Source: Dipteris shenzhenensis
Taxonomy: Eukaryota; Polypodiophyta; Polypodiopsida; Gleicheniales
Assembly (NCBI GenBank): GCA_047967505.1
Contig: CM106539.1
Length of the DNA stretch: 64,000 bases
Reading direction: 5' to 3' (one strand)
The position numbers and the translations under genes were made by a program. The first letter of the stretch is position 1. Every line of letters begins with the position of its first letter. The notes under the pieces are model-generated. The model saw only the letters and a program-made list of their open reading frames with translations, had not been told where the DNA came from and did not search any database. Shown here piece after piece: positions 47,570 through 57,171 of this stretch.

Positions 47570-48130
47570 TTGGGGGATTGTGCATGGGGATAGTGTGTAG
47601 GTGGTGAGCTGTGTGGAGACCTCTCTGTACATGATAAACTCCTATTGTTCCCTGTCTTCTAGTGTGGACTCCTTTGGATGGCTAGAGGTACGAAGTTGCT
47701 CATTTTTTGTCTACAAGGCGACGGTGAGGGCTCACTCCTATGAGAGGAAGTCCTGGAGCATCTGGATTTGTCATTCACATCCCTCCATGTACCTTGCAGA
47801 TGTTTCCTTGGCCTATGTCTACTGTCCCTCTTCCGCGGTTCTAAGGCTTGATTCTGCCTTGTCCAACTAGTCCATCATGGTTTGAACTAGGAATTTGCTA
47901 GCAAAGAGCTCATCCTTGAGCTTTATAATAGTCACTTCAAGGTCATCAACCTTGGTCCTATACTCCTCTACTCTGCCCAAGGAGGTTTGCTCAGTAGCCT
48001 GTGCGGCAATCATGAGTGTGTGTCTTTCACGTGCCTTGACTTGGGCCTGCAGTAGAGAGGAGGAAAGTTGGGTGGTGTGCTCTTGCCTTCATTGCAAAAT
48101 GGTGCGAGGTACCTGAGGGAGTTGGGCCAT
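47570..48130 (-). pseudogene. Uncharacterised coiled-coil ORF, copy A
   Basis: Minus strand from ATG 48130: MAQLPQVPRTILQ, stop, QEHTTQLSSSLLQAQVKARE, TEQTSLGRVEEYRTKVDDLE, VTIIKLKDELFASKFLVQTM, then LDKAESSLRTAEEGQ, MEGCE, QIQMLQDFLS and STQLTTYTLSPCTIPQT. Long heptad-like coiled coil with at least eight stops, many from TGA/TAG. The second half aligns with copy B at 34.7-35.85 kb (LRT..EEQ, QIQTLQDLL, ALT, NEQLHT, YKLTPCTIPQT). After CTIPQT the two copies diverge. No family recognised. Confidence 0.55.
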
Positions 48131-48830
48131 GGCATCGAGACATTCAAAGCCAAGGATCCCTCCTACCCAGTTTACATGAGAGTCAACCTGATAGATAGTG
48201 AGTGTTTCAAAACAATTGCGTTGACTATCCCACATGCATTTGTTCCCTAGTTAAAAGATGTTCTACACGTTGATAACTTCTATAGCATTGAGAGCCCTGC
48301 TTTCCTCTCTAAGAAACCAAGTAAGTTTGGTACTTTACATGTGTCACTCCTCCTAGATGCAATAACAAGCGTGATCAAGGTCAAACCTTTTGATGGGTTG
48401 CTTTGTTTTCACCTAGACAAAACCATTAGGGAGTATCTAACATGGGCAGACTCTCAACTCCATGTGGACATGGGATCATTCATAGCTATCATGGATACAA
48501 TTTCTTTTGTCATCATAAAGGTCAATCACGAAGGGTCGACTTCTAATTAGAAAATACTAGTGGATGGACTCCGAATGGACCAAATGCAAACAATCGCGCC
48601 AATGTAAGTTGTTGGCCTCTTGAATGTTCTTGGTTGTGCCTTCATCTTGCTGTAACTTACATGCAATTACTTTGCAGCTATGTTTCATCAATGGAAGGAA
48701 ACCCACACTATCTTGCCTTGTGCAAGAGTTTAACAATGAAGGCATGGTGATGTACATTGCAAGTGTAAACAAATCATTTCAAGGTTGTGCCATTTCGTTA
48801 AACTTTAATATGAACTTTAGCATGCTCTAG
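48131..48830 (+). pseudogene. RPA70-like OB-fold protein, probably Helitron-borne
   Basis: A plus frame with a single TAG (48248) reads YPVYMRVNLIDSECFKTIAL, LKDVLHVDNFYSIESPAFLS and LHVSLLLDAITSVIKV, then LHVDMGSFIAIMDTISFVI. This follows the plant RPA70 DNA-binding-domain pattern (v.LID..g..I.ati ... y.I..f.v ... y.i.f...T.v ... vDviGvv). A second frame from ~48624 gives FINGRKPTLSCLVQEFNNEG and MVMYIASVNKSFQGCAISLN, like the end of the next OB fold (pviii..v..f.G). Plant Helitrons often carry RPA-like genes, and a Helitron helicase fragment follows in the same direction. Inference by pattern, not by alignment. Confidence 0.45.
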
Positions 48831-49984
48831 ATTGTGACAACATACATTTGTTGCTTGACACACTTCCATTTTAGTTTTGTTCGCACATGGACTTTCTAGC
48901 ACATTCTAGGGGAAGAGATAAACACATCAAAAACATTTTCAGATACAAGAGAAACATTAGCTTCCTTGAGGAGTACAAGATATCTAGTAAGGGGTTGGCC
49001 AAATCTAGAACTCTCCTGGTAGTCTAATGTTACTCCGCGCTACCTGTCTATAGGCTTCTGTGGATTAGAGATGGCCGGCACACATAATTTTGAACTATAG
49101 CATAACAGTCTACTACTTCTTATACTAGCATTGGTACGTTTGTATTCGCACAAACACACAACGAACACCCACCTATCTAGTGCACTTTGCTAGCATACAC
49201 TGGCAAGGCAACACACAACATTGGAGGTACAATGATTCACATAGCCCTCCACTTGCCTCTACTGACATCGAACTACACATGCCTCTCTATCGAAAAGCTT
49301 CAAACTCTTTCTACACAAGGTCAATCAAAACCCCTTCATCATTGTAGATATGCACATGCATGAGATAAAAAATAATCATCATAACAACCATTTGGAGGTG
49401 TAGATGTCCTTCTATGTGGTGACATTTGCCAAGCAAGTCCCACAAAAAACGCTTGGATTTCCAAGAATGCTCAGCAATGCTATCATCCTTCTGGAGATTC
49501 CACATACGCTACTACGAGCTGTTGTAATCAATGCGGCAAAACAAGTAGTTATTTATTGAACTCCTAAACAAATTCGCATTCGAGTACATACAAAAGCAAA
49601 CATTTTGACTGTAAGCACTTTGTATCTTAGTGTGCTTCCGTAAGAGCACACAGTGCCTCATTTGTTCTACATGAACTCAAGCAAAGATAAGCACAATGAG
49701 GAGGTCTTCACTTTTCTGTTCGGCACAAACCACACATCCTCATAGCAAAAGATGTTTGCCACATCACATGTAGGAAAACAATGTCAATACCAAAAGATAC
49801 AAAAAACATGGGTGGACTGCATCTAGATCTCCGCCTAAACCCAGGCATGCTTGTCGAGATTTGTTCGATATTAGCAATGACATAGTCAATGGCACAGACA
49901 GAAACTTCAAAGACTCAAACACATAGAGCAAGCCACCAGTACCATGGGTGCAATTTCTCAATGAAAAGATGGGGATGCAAAACA

Positions 49985-50345
49985 TGCTCAAAAACAAAAC
50001 ACCTATATAAATACAACAAACCCTCATCATGGACTCCCATCCTCCAAATCACTTGTGAATTCCAAATTGGCAAAAACCACCTTAACATAGTGTCTCGAAG
50101 CCAATTCCCTGTTCAACTAGCATCGTCAGCTCGAACCATTCATTGTTCCCAAGGGTTGTCAATGGGCTCCCTTGCATTTGATCCATCAAACATCAAATCA
50201 CATGGGTTGGTTTACACTGCCTTGTCACGTGTGTGCTACCCCTCCAATCTCTACTTGCTATCGAAAATTGAACAGAAGCGCATCAAAGTTGATTATGTGG
50301 TCCTTGAGGAGATGTCGCGTCTCAAAACCCAATGTGGTTGTACCC
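49985..50345 (+). pseudogene. Helitron helicase C-terminus (PIF1-like)
   Basis: Plus frame: SSWTPILQITCEFQIGKNHL, then VSRSQFPVQLASSARTIHCS with QGLSMGSLAFDPSNIKSHGL, VYTALSRVCYPSNLYLLSKI and DYVVLEEMSRLKTQ. These are helicase motifs V and VI (the TIHxSQG and VYxALSRV blocks) of Helitron/PIF1 SF1 helicases. About 110 codons are preserved; earlier motifs are not found. Likely the same relic element as the RPA-like segment upstream. Confidence 0.75.
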
Positions 50346-51740
50346 TCGACCAAGATAAACAGTGCATGCCAACATTGCAATCACTCAATACGAGATCATT
50401 CCACTATCACAAAGAGGACATACAGTGCAATGAGAGCGCCCTTCATGCAACTATACTATGTTTATAAGAAATCCATGCAAGACCATCAAGCAGGCTATCA
50501 TTGTTGCCAGGCTTCCATTGCATCATACATGGAAGGTGCTAGCTATATTTGACTCATCAAACTTGGGATGAATCACAACAATTAACATTTACAAATCTCC
50601 AAAAGTAAACACACGAGTACTACTTAGAGCACTGGACAAATCTTCCACAAAATTCCACTATAAACTCCAATGTGCGCCTTAACATAGACTATAACATATC
50701 AAACCCTGACAAGGCATCCCAATTTATGTCAACTCAAAAGATGGAACAACTACTTTACGTCCCTACAAAATTCATGGATCTACCCTCAACCCTATATGGA
50801 CAAATGTGCCATCTTTAAATAACAAAGGGGGACGAATTTCGTGTATTAATCGGACCACTCACTTGTCTACACTACACTAGCAACTACTACTACAACTAAC
50901 AATGAATTCCCTTCACAAATTCACTCATAGGAACATACACCGGCCTTGAGCACTCCTTCTGGGAAGGCCTAATGAATGTAATTCACCTTGTTTTTTTCGT
51001 GTTTGTACTATAATTGAAATGCCAACCACACTCCCCATATGAGGTGACCAAGATAGAATCTTGAGTTGCCGATGGGGCTTGAACTCAAGGCCAACTCAAG
51101 GCCGACAACATACACACCCTCGAGCCAAATAGTTCTTGCATTTCCTCGTTCAAGCTCTCGGTCTCATCTATCGAGGCCCTAACACTGAATGACAGCTGGG
51201 AATTGAATTCCATGTTGGAGCTGAACCAAAATTGGGGCGATCGTGTATCGTTTTAGCTGCTTTGGTCTAAACACTCTCGAAAACAAGATGAATGACTTTC
51301 GTCTCATTCACAAGGCCTGTCCAAAATGTAAAATCACGACAACAATACATGCAAATGACAACAATACATGCAAATGACCTTGGCAGAAGCTGAAAGCCAA
51401 ATTGAGAATCTTGGATTGAAGGAATTTTGTGCAACGATGAAGCGATATCTCGTTGCCCTCGCACCAACTCTCTCTCTCTCTTTCTCTTTCTCTCTCTCTC
51501 TACGCTGTTGTCTCTACAAGATAGCGAATTGTAAGGCTAAATCTTTGCAAGAGTGTCGAGAGCCCTTGGCAAAGCGAATTTCGTGTAAGTTGAACTTAAG
51601 GCAAAGCGAAGGGGTGTTACAAGAGGTTTGGCAGCTTGCATGGTATTGAAATAGAGAGGGTGGGGCATTGCATGGGATTCCAAATAGAAAGGCCTGAAAC
51701 CAAACCACCAAGACTGATAACCCATACCACCAAGTCTAAT
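50346..51740. other. Intergenic DNA before the PPR gene
   Basis: No supported gene. A CT-rich microsatellite lies at about 51471-51503, and a 20-bp direct repeat (ACAACAATACATGCAAATGA) at 51340 and 51359. Confidence 0.5.
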
Positions 51741-51845
51741 AACCCATGCTCAATCAAACTGCAGTGAAGCTCTTGAGAGATCATTCAATGTTAGCAGCCC
51801 ATTTCCCTCCTCCTCAGCCTGCACCACCCTGGAGTTCTCGAGCTG

Positions 51846-52119
51846 ATGATGCTTCAAGTATACACAGCTATGGCGGAGATCCTCGCGCATCCACAACGAA
51901 ATTATGCAGCCCTCTTGTCGCTCAGGTTCGTGGCCCAGGATATCCACACTCCGACTGCTTGGCTACCCATCTGCCCAGGCATTCAAGCTCTAATTCTCGG
52001 ATGGCGTCTCCCCATCACTGTGCAGGTTCTTGTCGAAAATTGAGAAAATTTGGCTGAGATTGTCTTCCGTCCTTTTACACGAGTATTACAGTTATATAAT
52101 TGATGTCCTTACTTTTACA
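51846..52119 (+). pseudogene. Possible OB-fold (SSB-like) upstream segment of the PPR gene, interrupted
   Basis: One plus frame reads MAEILAHPQRNYAALLSLRF, WLPICPGIQALILGWRLPIT and VQVLVEN, stop (TGA 52041), ENLAEIV; the next frame continues SVLLHEYYSYIIDVLTFTDR. Put in order, the blocks resemble the C-terminal strands of an SSB/OSB OB fold (a LAEIAS.LL...D.IYVSG-type pattern). One stop and one frameshift break it, unless these are introns. This is inference from weak resemblance. Confidence 0.3.
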
Positions 52120-52254
52120 GATCGAAATATTTTGTTGTCTGGCGACACTCAATTCTTCAATTGGTTCGCTGTGGTAGGTAAGTCACGGACCGAGCGTTTA
52201 TGGAAGCAGTTCTTCACGGATCCCTCTCACTGGTGGGACAGCCGAGAATGCAAA
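52120..52254 (+). other. Predicted upstream exon with OSB-type PDF motif
   Basis: Plus frame: NILLSGDTQFFNWFAVVGKS then RTERLWKQFFTDPSHWWDSR and ECK, followed directly by a GTAAGA splice donor at 52255. LWxxFFxDPxxWWDxR is the first half of the PDF motif of organellar single-stranded-DNA-binding (OSB) proteins; its second half (NPR..DFKHK) is at the start of the next exon. A possible acceptor ACTTTTACAG ends near 52119-52120. The start of the transcript is unknown. Confidence 0.55.
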
Positions 52255-52344
52255 GTAAGATGTGACCAGTCTGACTGAATAATTTGCACAGGTAAAGCTG
52301 TAGATTGGCTAGTCTTACGAGTCTATCGTGAATCTTAACGACAG
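52255..52344 (+). other. Predicted 90-bp intron, phase 0
   Basis: Starts GTAAGATG, ends CTTAACGACAG, with CTTAAC as a plausible branch site. Removing it joins two open frames in the same phase and completes WWDSRECK + ENPRSADFKHK. That a frame and a motif are restored together is strong support. Confidence 0.6.
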
Positions 52345-55224
52345 GAAAACCCAAGATCTGCAGATTTCAAGCATAAGATCAGCAAGGAGTCGCTGCCGAT
52401 AGACAGTTTGGACAATCCAAGTTTGATTAGAGGCATGCTCGACAAAAATGCCAAAGCAGCCCAAGGCCACAGCTTGGTGGAGGGGTGTGGCAAGGTCGTC
52501 TTCAGGTCTGCATTAAAGATGAATGCATCTGAAGAACATGAATTGCACGAGAAGAGCAGCTGGGAAACGCTCAGCTTAGAGGAGGCGCTGGTGTCTTTGG
52601 AACAGAGGTCCCAACTGCCTTCAGTTCATAACCTTGCATGCATCTTGCATAAGTGCAGAACGTTGAAAAATCCAGCGTTTACCAAGCGCTTCTATGCTTA
52701 CATGTGCAAACGTGGCCTGGAAGATCATAGATCTCTTGGGAACTACCTTGTCCCAATGTTGGTTCAAGTTGGAAGCATGTGCGATGCTCAACAGGTTTTT
52801 AACAAGTTGGTTGATCGGAACATGTATTCTTGGAATTCTCTCATCTCTGGGTATATTCAATGTGGGGAATCACAGCATGCCCTCGGCCTCTACCAGAAAA
52901 TGAAAGAGGAATTCGTACATCCTGATAAGTACACATTTGTGGCTGTACTGAAGGCTTGTGCTAGGCTGAAGCACGGAGAAAATGGCCATGAAATACATGC
53001 TGAGATTGCCAGAAACGGTTTGGAAACGGATCTTTTCGTTGGCAACACCTTGGTGGATATGTATGCAAAATGTGGCTGGCTTGCAAAAGCATGGGAAGTG
53101 TTTGGCAAGCTGCCAGTTCGAGATGTAGTCTCATGGACTGCAATAATGGCAGCGTATGCTGAGCATGGGCTTGGTGAGGATGCGCTAGACTGTCTTGAGC
53201 AGATGGAACTGGAGGGTCTCTCTCCAAATGCTGTCACATTTCTTTCCTGCTTGAAAGCTTGTGGCAGCACAGGAGCCATAGACAAAGGCCGAGAAATACA
53301 CGCTGAGATTGCCAAAAAGGGGCTGGAAAGAAACCTTGTTGTTGGCAACACGTTGGTGGATATGTATGTCAAATGTGGTACGCTTGCAGAAGCACAGGAA
53401 GCTTTTGACAAACTGCCAGTTCGAAGCGTGGTCTCATGGAATGCAATAATGACAGGATACGCTGAGCACGAGCTTGGTGAGGAAGTGCTAAATTGTCTTG
53501 AACGGATGAAGCAGGAGGGCATCCCCCCAAATGCTGTCACCTTTGTTTGCAGCTTGAAAGCTTGTGGCAACATAGGAGCCATAGACGAGGGCCGAGAAAT
53601 ACATGCAGAGATTGCCAGAAAGGCTCTGGAAGGGCTTGTTTTTGTTGGCAACACTTTGGTGGGTATGTATGCCAAATGTGGCTCAATTTCAGAAGCGCAT
53701 GAAGTGTTTGACAAGATGCCAGCTCGAGACGAGGTCTCGTGGAATGCATTTATGGCAGGACATGCCGAGCTTGGCCTTGGTGAGGAAGCGCTGAACTATC
53801 TTGAACAGATGCTACTGGAGGGTCTCGCTCCAAATGCTGTCACATTTGTTTGCAGCTTGAAAGCTTGTAGCAACACAGGAGCCATAGACAAGGGCCGACA
53901 GATACATGTTGACATTATCAGAAAGGGGCTGGAAAGACATATTTTTGTTGGCAGCACTTTAGTGGATATGTATGCCAAATGTGGCTCACTTGCAGAAGCA
54001 GAGGAAGCATTTGACAAGCTGCCAATTCGAGATGAGGTCTCATGGAATGCACTCATAGCAGGATATGCTGAGCATGGACTTGGTCAGGAAGTATTGGACT
54101 GTATCGAACAGATGAAATTGGAGGGTCTCTCTCCAGATGCTGTCACATTTGTTTGCAGCATGAAAGCTTGTGGCAGCATAGGAGCCATAGACAAGGGCCG
54201 AGAAGTACACGCCGAGATCACCAGAAAGGGGCTGGAAAGACACCTTTTTGTTGGCAACACCTTGGTGGATATGTATGCCACATGTGGCTTGCTTGCAGAA
54301 GCACAGGAAGTGTTTGACAAGCTGCCAGTTAGAGACGAGGTCACATGGAATGCACTAATGGCAGGATATACTGAACATGAGCTCGGTGAGGAAGCGCTGA
54401 ATTGTCTTGAACAGATGAAACTTCAAGGTTTTTCTCCAGATGCTTTCACATTTGTTTGCACGTTGAAAGCTTGTGGCAGCATAGGAGCCATAGACAAGGG
54501 CCGAGAGATACATGGTGAGATTGCCAGAAAGGGGCTGGAAAGCGATATTTTTCTTGGCAGCGCTTTGGTGGATATGTATGCCCAATGTGCCACGCTTGCA
54601 GAAGCATGGGAAGGATTTGACAAGTTGCCAGTTCGAGATGTCGTCTCGTGGAATGCACTGATGGCAGGACATGCCCAGCTAGGAGAAAGTGATATTGTTT
54701 TCCATATGCTTGAAAGAATGATAGGAGGAGGAGCAAAGCCCGATGGTGTCACATTCTCTATTATTCTTGCTGTATGTAGTCACACGGGTTTAATGGATAA
54801 GGGCCAGAAGTACTTTGAGGCCATGAGCAAACACTATGGTATCACTCCAACTATTGAGCACCACACTAGCATGGTTGATCTGCTTGGCCGTGCAGGCCAA
54901 CTAGACGAGGCGTTAGCAATGGTGAAGAAGAGGCCTTTCCATCCTAATATTGTGGTGTGGCTTACAATGTTGGGTGCTTGTAGAAAGTGGGGCAACGTGG
55001 AGCTCGGGAAACTGGCCTTTGAACATGCAGTGCAATTGCATGAAAAAGATGCTGCAGCTTATGTTTTGATGTCTAACATCTATGCAGATGCTTACATGAA
55101 AGAGGAAGAGAAGGTAGAGGCAATGAATCTGAAAGAACAAACTTGGAAGAAGTATCAGAGTTGGTGGACTGTGCAATCACTTTTGGTGGGACGTCCCAAA
55201 GTAAATGTATATATGCAAAGCTAA
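52345..55224 (+). CDS. PLS-type pentatricopeptide repeat protein (E-domain end), main exon
   Basis: Probable organellar RNA-binding/editing factor. The exon begins ENPRSADFKHKISKESLP, in frame with the exon before; if translation began here the first ATG is 52435 (929 codons), since the upstream TTG is not credible. Residues ~80-160 are non-canonical (VFNKLVDRNMYSWNSLISGY is the first clear PPR). Then come six near-identical P-L-S modules of 101 residues each, anchored on G(R/H)EIHAEIARKGLE, spaced exactly 303 bp from 52990 to 54505. Consensus parts: LFVGNTLVDMYAKCG, AFDKLPVRDVVSWNA, GYAEHGLGEEALNCLEQM. The last PPRs lead to an E1 motif (NIVVWLTMLGACRKWGNVEL) and a degenerate E2. The stop (TAA 55222) precedes relict DYW sequence. 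Stop-free over 2.8 kb, so it is probably expressed or recently so. Confidence 0.85.
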   Translation, partial: ENPRSADFKHKISKESLPIDSLDNPSLIRGMLDKNAKAAQGHSLVEGCGKVVFRSALKMNASEEHELHEKSSWETLSLEEALVSLEQRSQLPSVHNLACILHKCRTLKNPAFTKRFYAYMCKRGLEDHRSLGNYLVPMLVQVGSMCDAQQVFNKLVDRNMYSWNSLISGYIQCGESQHALGLYQKMKEEFVHPDKYTFVAVLKACARLKHGENGHEIHAEIARNGLETDLFVGNTLVDMYAKCGWLAKAWEVFGKLPVRDVVSWTAIMAAYAEHGLGEDALDCLEQMELEGLSPNAVTFLSCLKACGSTGAIDKGREIHAEIAKKGLERNLVVGNTLVDMYVKCGTLAEAQEAFDKLPVRSVVSWNAIMTGYAEHELGEEVLNCLERMKQEGIPPNAVTFVCSLKACGNIGAIDEGREIHAEIARKALEGLVFVGNTLVGMYAKCGSISEAHEVFDKMPARDEVSWNAFMAGHAELGLGEEALNYLEQMLLEGLAPNAVTFVCSLKACSNTGAIDKGRQIHVDIIRKGLERHIFVGSTLVDMYAKCGSLAEAEEAFDKLPIRDEVSWNALIAGYAEHGLGQEVLDCIEQMKLEGLSPDAVTFVCSMKACGSIGAIDKGREVHAEITRKGLERHLFVGNTLVDMYATCGLLAEAQEVFDKLPVRDEVTWNALMAGYTEHELGEEALNCLEQMKLQGFSPDAFTFVCTLKACGSIGAIDKGREIHGEIARKGLESDIFLGSALVDMYAQCATLAEAWEGFDKLPVRDVVSWNALMAGHAQLGESDIVFHMLERMIGGGAKPDGVTFSIILAVCSHTGLMDKGQKYFEAMSKHYGITPTIEHHTSMVDLLGRAGQLDEALAMVKKRPFHPNIVVWLTMLGACRKWGNVELGKLAFEHAVQLHEKDAAAYVLMSNIYADAYMKEEEKVEAMNLKEQTWKKYQSWWTVQSLLVGRPKVNVYMQS

Positions 55225-55432
55225 AAGATATTTTCTGTCAAAATAAGGGAAAGAGAGTATGTCCCAAATTTGCATTGCATGTCATGATGCAAAGAAAGAT
55301 GGGTTGTGGAGCCTATTGAGAAGCTGGCTATTATGTGGGCCCTAATGAATAGACCCAAAGGGACACTCATACATTTTGTCAAGAATCTCAAATCTCTTTC
55401 ATGCCTTCAAGGGGGGTAATTGTGCGTGCATG
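55225..55432 (+). pseudogene. Relict DYW deaminase domain after the PPR stop
   Basis: The same frame continues past TAA as KIFSVKIREREYVPNLHCMS, TGA, then EPIEKLAIMWALMNRPKGTL and IHFVKNLKSLSCLQGG, stop. This matches the DYW order (Y-P..., HSEKLAIAFGL..TP.GTPI, KNLRVC.DCH). The catalytic HxE has lost its His (PIE), and the CxxCH zinc site is reduced to a single Cys. The C-terminal DYW tripeptide is not found. Confidence 0.7.
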
Positions 55433-55772
55433 GACTATTTGTATGAATTGTTGAATGTAGTTGGGGCATTGCAGGCAAAAGTGCTGGTGAAGGTTGTCTT
55501 CATTATGTCTTCTTTTGCAATGTGGATTTGATAGAAACTAGAGTATCCATACAGAAAGTATACAATTGGACTTTCAAGAATGAGGTCCTAAAATGGAAGG
55601 GGAAAATGTGCCACTCATGGTTATAGAATTCAATTTCTTGTAGTTGATGCACACCCTCCACTTGTTTTTCTTTTCAAAGTGACGACCACCAGGGACATTG
55701 GAATGATGAATCCAACCTCAACTAGCCTATGAGAAAGGAGGAGAAAGCCTACTATACAATACTAACAACAAT

Positions 55773-55962
55773 TGGAAAGAACCACTTTGTGAAGAATCCC
55801 AAAGTGAAGGGTATTTAGAAGTTCTAAGTGATGCTGAGAAATTGCATGGTGCAAGGTTGTTTAAGCCATTATATCAGTTGAATCGGGTGGCTAATGGGAT
55901 GATTTTTCCCCATGTTGAAAGGAATGACTATTGGGCTCTCCAAGAGAATAATGATGCACAGA
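55773..55962 (+). repeat. Dispersed repeat, copy 1 (possibly coding)
   Basis: Starts GAAAGAACCACTTTGTGAAG; the frame gives LEVLSDAEKLHGARLFKPLY, QLNRVANGMIFPHVERNDYW. Copy 2 at 57175 has the same order with stops. No family recognised. Confidence 0.6.
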
Positions 55963-56062
55963 TGTGTACTCCTGCTCCACCCCTCCAAGCCCTCCTCAAG
56001 AAGGCAAAAAATGAAGTGCTGCGGTATCATAAGGGAGTCCTATTTTCCCAAGCCTCCTCCCC

Positions 56063-57130
56063 GTGAGCTGGACCATAGTGAGCTGCAATGTGCATGGGCT
56101 CCATCGTGCACAGCAGCAGCCTCAGTACCTTATACTCTGCCAGGAGTTGCAGAGGGCTATGATAGGACCAGCAATGGACTTTCCTCTGATTCAAGAGCGA
56201 ATGTTTTCAATAGTAGATGTTAGCCGTCGACACCATCTCCTGCTAGGGAGAGGTCTAGAGGTGTGGCCCCCTGCAGGTGGCAAGAGCAGAGGGTTCTTCA
56301 TCTCATTCTCATAGGCGCTAGAAGCAGACGTTTATGATCAAGGGGAGTTGATCACAGGCAGGGCAGTTTGGATGGGTATTCGTTCGGATGACGTCTATGC
56401 CTCTGTTTATAGGCAGCAATGCCGAGCTTTCTGGAGGCGTCTGACTGAGAGCTTCTCGAATGTGGACTCTTGGATTGTTGTAGGTGACTTCAACAACCTA
56501 GAGTTTGGGGAGGACAAGCAAGGCAGACTGTCTTTCTTGGAGATGCTGGCGGTCGAGAGGAGCACATGGGAACAATTGATTTTCACATCTATGGTGCTTT
56601 AGCTATTTACTACGCGGCTTTTGGGGCCAGGATCAACTGGACTAAATCAGCTATTTTGTTACTGAGGAGGCCTAGGAGTTCCGTGATTGGCAGACAGCCC
56701 TAGGTTTTAGATGGAATTTTTGAGGCCAGACAGTGAGATACCTTGGGTGCCAGGTGGGCATAGATATATCAGCGGAGCAACAGATTGCCACGGTACTGCA
56801 CGCTTCTCTATTGGAGCTCGACCAAACTCTGTTCAGCAAGTAGGCCCTGGTGGCCAACCAGGTCGTCCTTGCCACTGCTTGGTACATAGCATTGTGCTGG
56901 TGTTTTCACAGAGGCTGCATGGGATAGCTCAGGCACATGGTGTGCAACTTCCTTTGGGTAAGATTGGATGGCACTCAAAATACTAGAGCCAAGGTGGCAT
57001 GGTAGACAGTGATCCTACCACATGCTTAGTGGGGCCTTGGCATTATCGACCCAGAGATGCAGAGTAGAGCCCTCTTAGGAAAGTTGGTGGTACATGGTCT
57101 CACTCCAGGCTCAGAGCCCTGGAACCCCCC
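56063..57130 (+). mobile_element. LINE remnant with internal deletion
   Basis: Begins with L1 endonuclease (SWTIVSCNVHGLHR...QPQYLILCQELQ; GRAVWMGI; DSWIVVGDFNNLEFGEDKQG, the catalytic GDFN). At ~56600 it jumps to the region after the RT active site (AAFGARINWTKSAILLLRRP), then VRYLGCQVGIDISAEQQI, ALVANQVVLATAWYIA and LGIIDPEMQSRALLGKLV. The RT core is missing. It ends near a poly-C run (57126-57135). Same family as the 11.8-kb fragment by its N-terminus. Confidence 0.75.
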
Positions 57131-57171
57131 CCCCCAGGTGGACGGTGGCACTAAAGTTTCAAGACAAGCAA

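Noticed and set aside
46980-47590. Pro/Ser/Leu-rich minus-strand frames over the GA minisatellite
   Set aside because: Composition of the repeat alone; not extensin-like once the repeat is masked.
49764-50030. An 88-codon minus frame with hydrophobic residues
   Set aside because: Overlaps and opposes the Helitron helicase fragment; antisense shadow.
52408-52434. TTG at 52408 as the PPR start
   Set aside because: Non-AUG; the frame is open further upstream to a splice acceptor, so this is exon interior, with ATG 52435 as the fallback.
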